Below, piece after piece: positions 59,817 to 64,000 of a DNA stretch of 64,000 nucleotides (position 1 is its first letter; every line of letters starts with the position of its first letter). The translations under genes were made by a program, and so were the position numbers. The notes beneath the pieces are model-generated. The model was not told where the DNA came from. It saw nothing but the letters and a program-made list of their open reading frames with translations, and made no database searches. Source of the DNA: Arcobacter ellisii (GTDB lineage: Bacteria > Campylobacterota > Campylobacteria > Campylobacterales > Arcobacteraceae); contig NZ_CP032097.1 in the NCBI RefSeq assembly GCF_003544915.1, forward strand, positions 2,046,001-2,110,000. The letters run 5' to 3'.

Positions 59817-61940
59817 TTGAAAAGCACAACTATCAAAAACAAACTTCTTGTTTTGACTCTTTTTAGTGTTTCTATCTCATTTCTTATATTAGGATTTTAC
59901 AATACATACAATAATTATAGTTCCGAATATAATTTAATTAAACAAAAAGAGTTAGATTTAGCACAAGAAACTTCAAAATCAATCAACAACTACTTACAAT
60001 CAAAAATTGATATTGTTGAAGCAGTTGCACACGAGGTATCATCATTAAATTTAGATGTAAAAAATAAAGAGATTATTGATAAATTAAGACTAGGAAATTT
60101 ATCAGGAAAGTTTTCAGGATTATATCTTGGAATTGAAGAAAATGGAAATTTTTTACAATATGACGCTACTTTTAGAACACCTCAAACACATGATTATGAT
60201 TCAAGAAAAAGACCTTGGTATAAAAAAGCTGTTGAGACAAATAAAGTAGGAATTAGTGAACCTTACATTGATTATTCTACAAAAAAACTGGTTATTTCAG
60301 TATCTGCACCTATAAAAAAAGATGGAAAAATAATTGGAGTAATTGGTTCTGATATTGCTCTTGATACTGTTGTAAATACAGTTTTAAATATAAATCTTAA
60401 TGAAGAGGGTTTTGCTTATTTAACAGATTTTGAAGGAAAAACTATAATTCATAAAGATGAAAAAGAGCTTGAAAAACAAAATGAAATTTATGCACAAGTA
60501 AAATCAAATAATAGTTTACATTTTGGTGAGGCTTTACTTAATAACAATCCCCAATTAATTGCATATAGTAATATTCCTATTACAAATTGGAAATTAGTGA
60601 TTCAACTTGATAAAAATGCTATTTCTAAAAAAATCAATGAAAATCTAATCAAAGAGATATTTTTATATGTTTTTTTACTGATAATTATTCTTGGAATTTT
60701 ATTTTATGCTTTAGTTAAAATTTTATCTCCTTTAAAAACTTTTGAAGAGGGGTTAAACTTTTTCTTTAAATATTTAAAAGGTGAAGAAAAAAATATCATA
60801 AAACTAAATATCAATACAAATGATGAATTAGGGAAAATGGCTTTAGAAATTGATAAACAAATGGAAATAATTGCCAAAAATCTTGAAGAAGACAAAGCTT
60901 TAATAAATGAAGTTAAGATGATTGTAAATAGAGTTAAAGAGGGAAATTTAGATTTACAAATAAAACAAAAAAGCTCAAATGAATCACTTAATGAATTAAA
61001 AAGTATGTTAAATGATATGATAAAAACAATAAGTTTAAATGTAAATCAAGATATTAATACTATTTTAGTTTCACTTGAAGAATACTCAAAATTAGATTTT
61101 GTTAAAAATATTTCAAATCCAACAGGTAATGTTGCAATTGGTTTAAATAACTTATCAAACATAATAAATCAAATGTTACAAGAAAATAAATCAAATGGTC
61201 TTGTTTTAGATAAAAGTTCAAATCTTTTACTAAATAATGTAAATTTATTAAATAAAACTTCTAATGAAACAGCTGTTGCTTTAGAAGAAACAGCAGCTGC
61301 ACTAGAAGAGATTACAAGTACAGTAATAAATAATACAGAAAGAATTTCAATAATGGCAAACCATTCAAAAGAGCTTTCAATCTCAATTGAAGATGGTCAA
61401 AAACTTGCAAATATTACAGTTGAATCAATGGATTCAATAAATGAACAAACTCAGGCAATTGCAGAGGCAATTACAATTATTGACCAAATAGCATTTCAAA
61501 CTAATATTTTATCTTTAAATGCAGCCGTTGAAGCTGCAACTGCTGGTGAAGCTGGACGAGGATTTGCTGTTGTTGCACAAGAAGTTAGAAATCTAGCTTC
61601 ACGTTCAGCAGAAGCTGCTCGTGAGATAAAAGAGCTTGTTGAAAATGCAACAAATAAAACAAATAGTGGTAAAAAAATTGCTGATGATATGATAAAAGGA
61701 TATGTTAAATTAAAAGAAAACATATCTAAAACAACTGAAGTAATTCATGATATTTCTATCTCTTCAAAAGAACAAAGAACAAGTATAGAACAGATAAATG
61801 ATGTAATTACAAAACTAGATAGACAGACTCAAAATAATGCTTCAATCGCAAATGAAACACATGATATTGCAATAAATACTTCAAATATTGCACAAAAAAT
61901 ATTAGAAACAGTTAATCAAAAAAAATTTAGAAATAACTAA
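59817..61940 (+). CDS. dCache chemoreceptor (MCP)
   Basis: A TTG start at 59817 is preferred: AAAGGAAAAAAA lies right before it, TATAAT is a short way upstream, and no ATG occurs before the first membrane helix. The 707-aa receptor has TM1 ([18 protein letters not shown]), a dCache_1 ligand domain ([24 protein letters not shown]... with the WY, R and D ligand-type residues), TM2 near 282-303, HAMP, and the signalling hairpin ([20 protein letters not shown]). The conserved tip is nearly identical to that of the CetA-like receptor. No C-terminal CheR/CheB pentapeptide is seen. The ligand is probably an amino acid or related small molecule. Confidence 0.9.
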   Translation: MKSTTIKNKLLVLTLFSVSISFLILGFYNTYNNYSSEYNLIKQKELDLAQETSKSINNYLQSKIDIVEAVAHEVSSLNLDVKNKEIIDKLRLGNLSGKFSGLYLGIEENGNFLQYDATFRTPQTHDYDSRKRPWYKKAVETNKVGISEPYIDYSTKKLVISVSAPIKKDGKIIGVIGSDIALDTVVNTVLNINLNEEGFAYLTDFEGKTIIHKDEKELEKQNEIYAQVKSNNSLHFGEALLNNNPQLIAYSNIPITNWKLVIQLDKNAISKKINENLIKEIFLYVFLLIIILGILFYALVKILSPLKTFEEGLNFFFKYLKGEEKNIIKLNINTNDELGKMALEIDKQMEIIAKNLEEDKALINEVKMIVNRVKEGNLDLQIKQKSSNESLNELKSMLNDMIKTISLNVNQDINTILVSLEEYSKLDFVKNISNPTGNVAIGLNNLSNIINQMLQENKSNGLVLDKSSNLLLNNVNLLNKTSNETAVALEETAAALEEITSTVINNTERISIMANHSKELSISIEDGQKLANITVESMDSINEQTQAIAEAITIIDQIAFQTNILSLNAAVEAATAGEAGRGFAVVAQEVRNLASRSAEAAREIKELVENATNKTNSGKKIADDMIKGYVKLKENISKTTEVIHDISISSKEQRTSIEQINDVITKLDRQTQNNASIANETHDIAINTSNIAQKILETVNQKKFRNN

Positions 61941-62004
61941 ATCTACTTATCATAATACTTGATATGAATTTAAGTATTATGATAGTAACATTTCAACTCT
62001 ATTT

Positions 62005-62089
62005 GCGGTTATGGTGGAACGGTAGACACACTACCTTGAGGTGGTAGCGCCCTACGGGTGTGCGAGTTCAAATCTCGCTAACCGCACCA
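62005..62089 (+). tRNA. tRNA-Leu (anticodon GAG)
   Basis: Acceptor GCGGTTA pairs with TAACCGC, discriminator A and encoded CCA (62087-62089). The anticodon stem CTACC / GGTAG encloses loop TTGAGGT, anticodon GAG at 62038-62040. A long variable arm (CGCCCTACGGGTG) fits a class II tRNA, and the T-arm is GCGAGTTCAAATCTCGC. It is a complete leucine tRNA reading CUC and CUU. Confidence 0.95.
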
Positions 62090-62127
62090 CAAAAAAACTC
62101 AAAATTTATTCAATAAAAAATCTTTAA

Positions 62128-62142
62128 AAATAATAATTATCA
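62128..62142. promoter_or_regulatory. Fur/PerR-like box upstream of katG
   Basis: AAATAAT-A-ATTATCA matches the 7-1-7 pattern on one side perfectly and with two mismatches on the other. It lies 82 bp before the katG start. In Campylobacterota catalase is commonly under PerR/Fur control. Confidence 0.55.
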
Positions 62143-62179
62143 TTTAACTTATTTTTTAGTTTCATTATGCAAGACTTAA

Positions 62180-64000
<1,821 letters not shown>

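Overview
The window is a low-GC (roughly 27%) chromosomal segment of a Campylobacterota bacterium, most likely Arcobacter/Aliarcobacter. The signs are the AT-rich codon use, an isolated atpE, a CetA/CetB-like energy-taxis pair, a catalase-peroxidase under a Fur-type box, and several PLP, cytochrome and imelysin genes in typical arrangement. Species assignment is inference, because no rRNA or housekeeping marker set is present.

Region A (1-21950) is accessory DNA. It starts with a recombination/mobilisation module on the minus strand: a Rad52-family annealing protein cut by the window edge, a Gp157-like protein, a DUF932 protein, two small proteins, a replication-relaxation protein, a large VirD4/TraD-like ATPase, and an excisionase-like HTH protein. 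Next come an orphan 440-aa gene, an AbiEii-type toxin with an HTH partner, and a gene with a PD-(D/E)XK-like motif. That last gene is split. A 9.9-kb composite unit (11565-21455), bounded by two near-identical 1486-bp IS4-type elements in direct orientation, has inserted into it. The outer flanks carry a 7-bp duplication, TAAAAAA, and the reading frame resumes on the far side. The unit carries a TetR-controlled RND efflux operon (TetR, TolC-like, adaptor, pump) and a ParA-type partition pair.

Region B (21950-24782) is an integration junction. It holds a copy of a tRNA 3' end (8-nt acceptor strand, suggesting tRNA-Sec), tandem repeats, a P4-type tyrosine integrase, an HNH-nuclease remnant, and an IS3-family element with an A6G frameshift site. 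The IS3 element has no target duplication and cuts off the C-terminus of a large LapA-type adhesin.

Region C (24783-64000) looks like core or stable chromosome. Left to right it carries: the truncated adhesin; a small lipoprotein with an L,D-transpeptidase; two Cys/Met-metabolism PLP enzymes; CetA/CetB; an AEC transporter with a divergent LysR regulator; a four-gene operon of two CydA-like/cytochrome c fusions with a thioredoxin and a ferredoxin membrane protein, behind a degenerate response regulator; a GNAT enzyme; a zinc-type binding protein with a DUF1007-NicO permease, divergent from a Fur-family regulator and NhaA; a dicarboxylate symporter and an SDR; an orphan Cache histidine kinase; a Fur-boxed imelysin/di-haem cytochrome/fatty-acid hydroxylase/cytochrome c peroxidase cluster; an AsmA-like protein; atpE; a dCache chemoreceptor; tRNA-Leu(GAG); and katG, cut by the window end.
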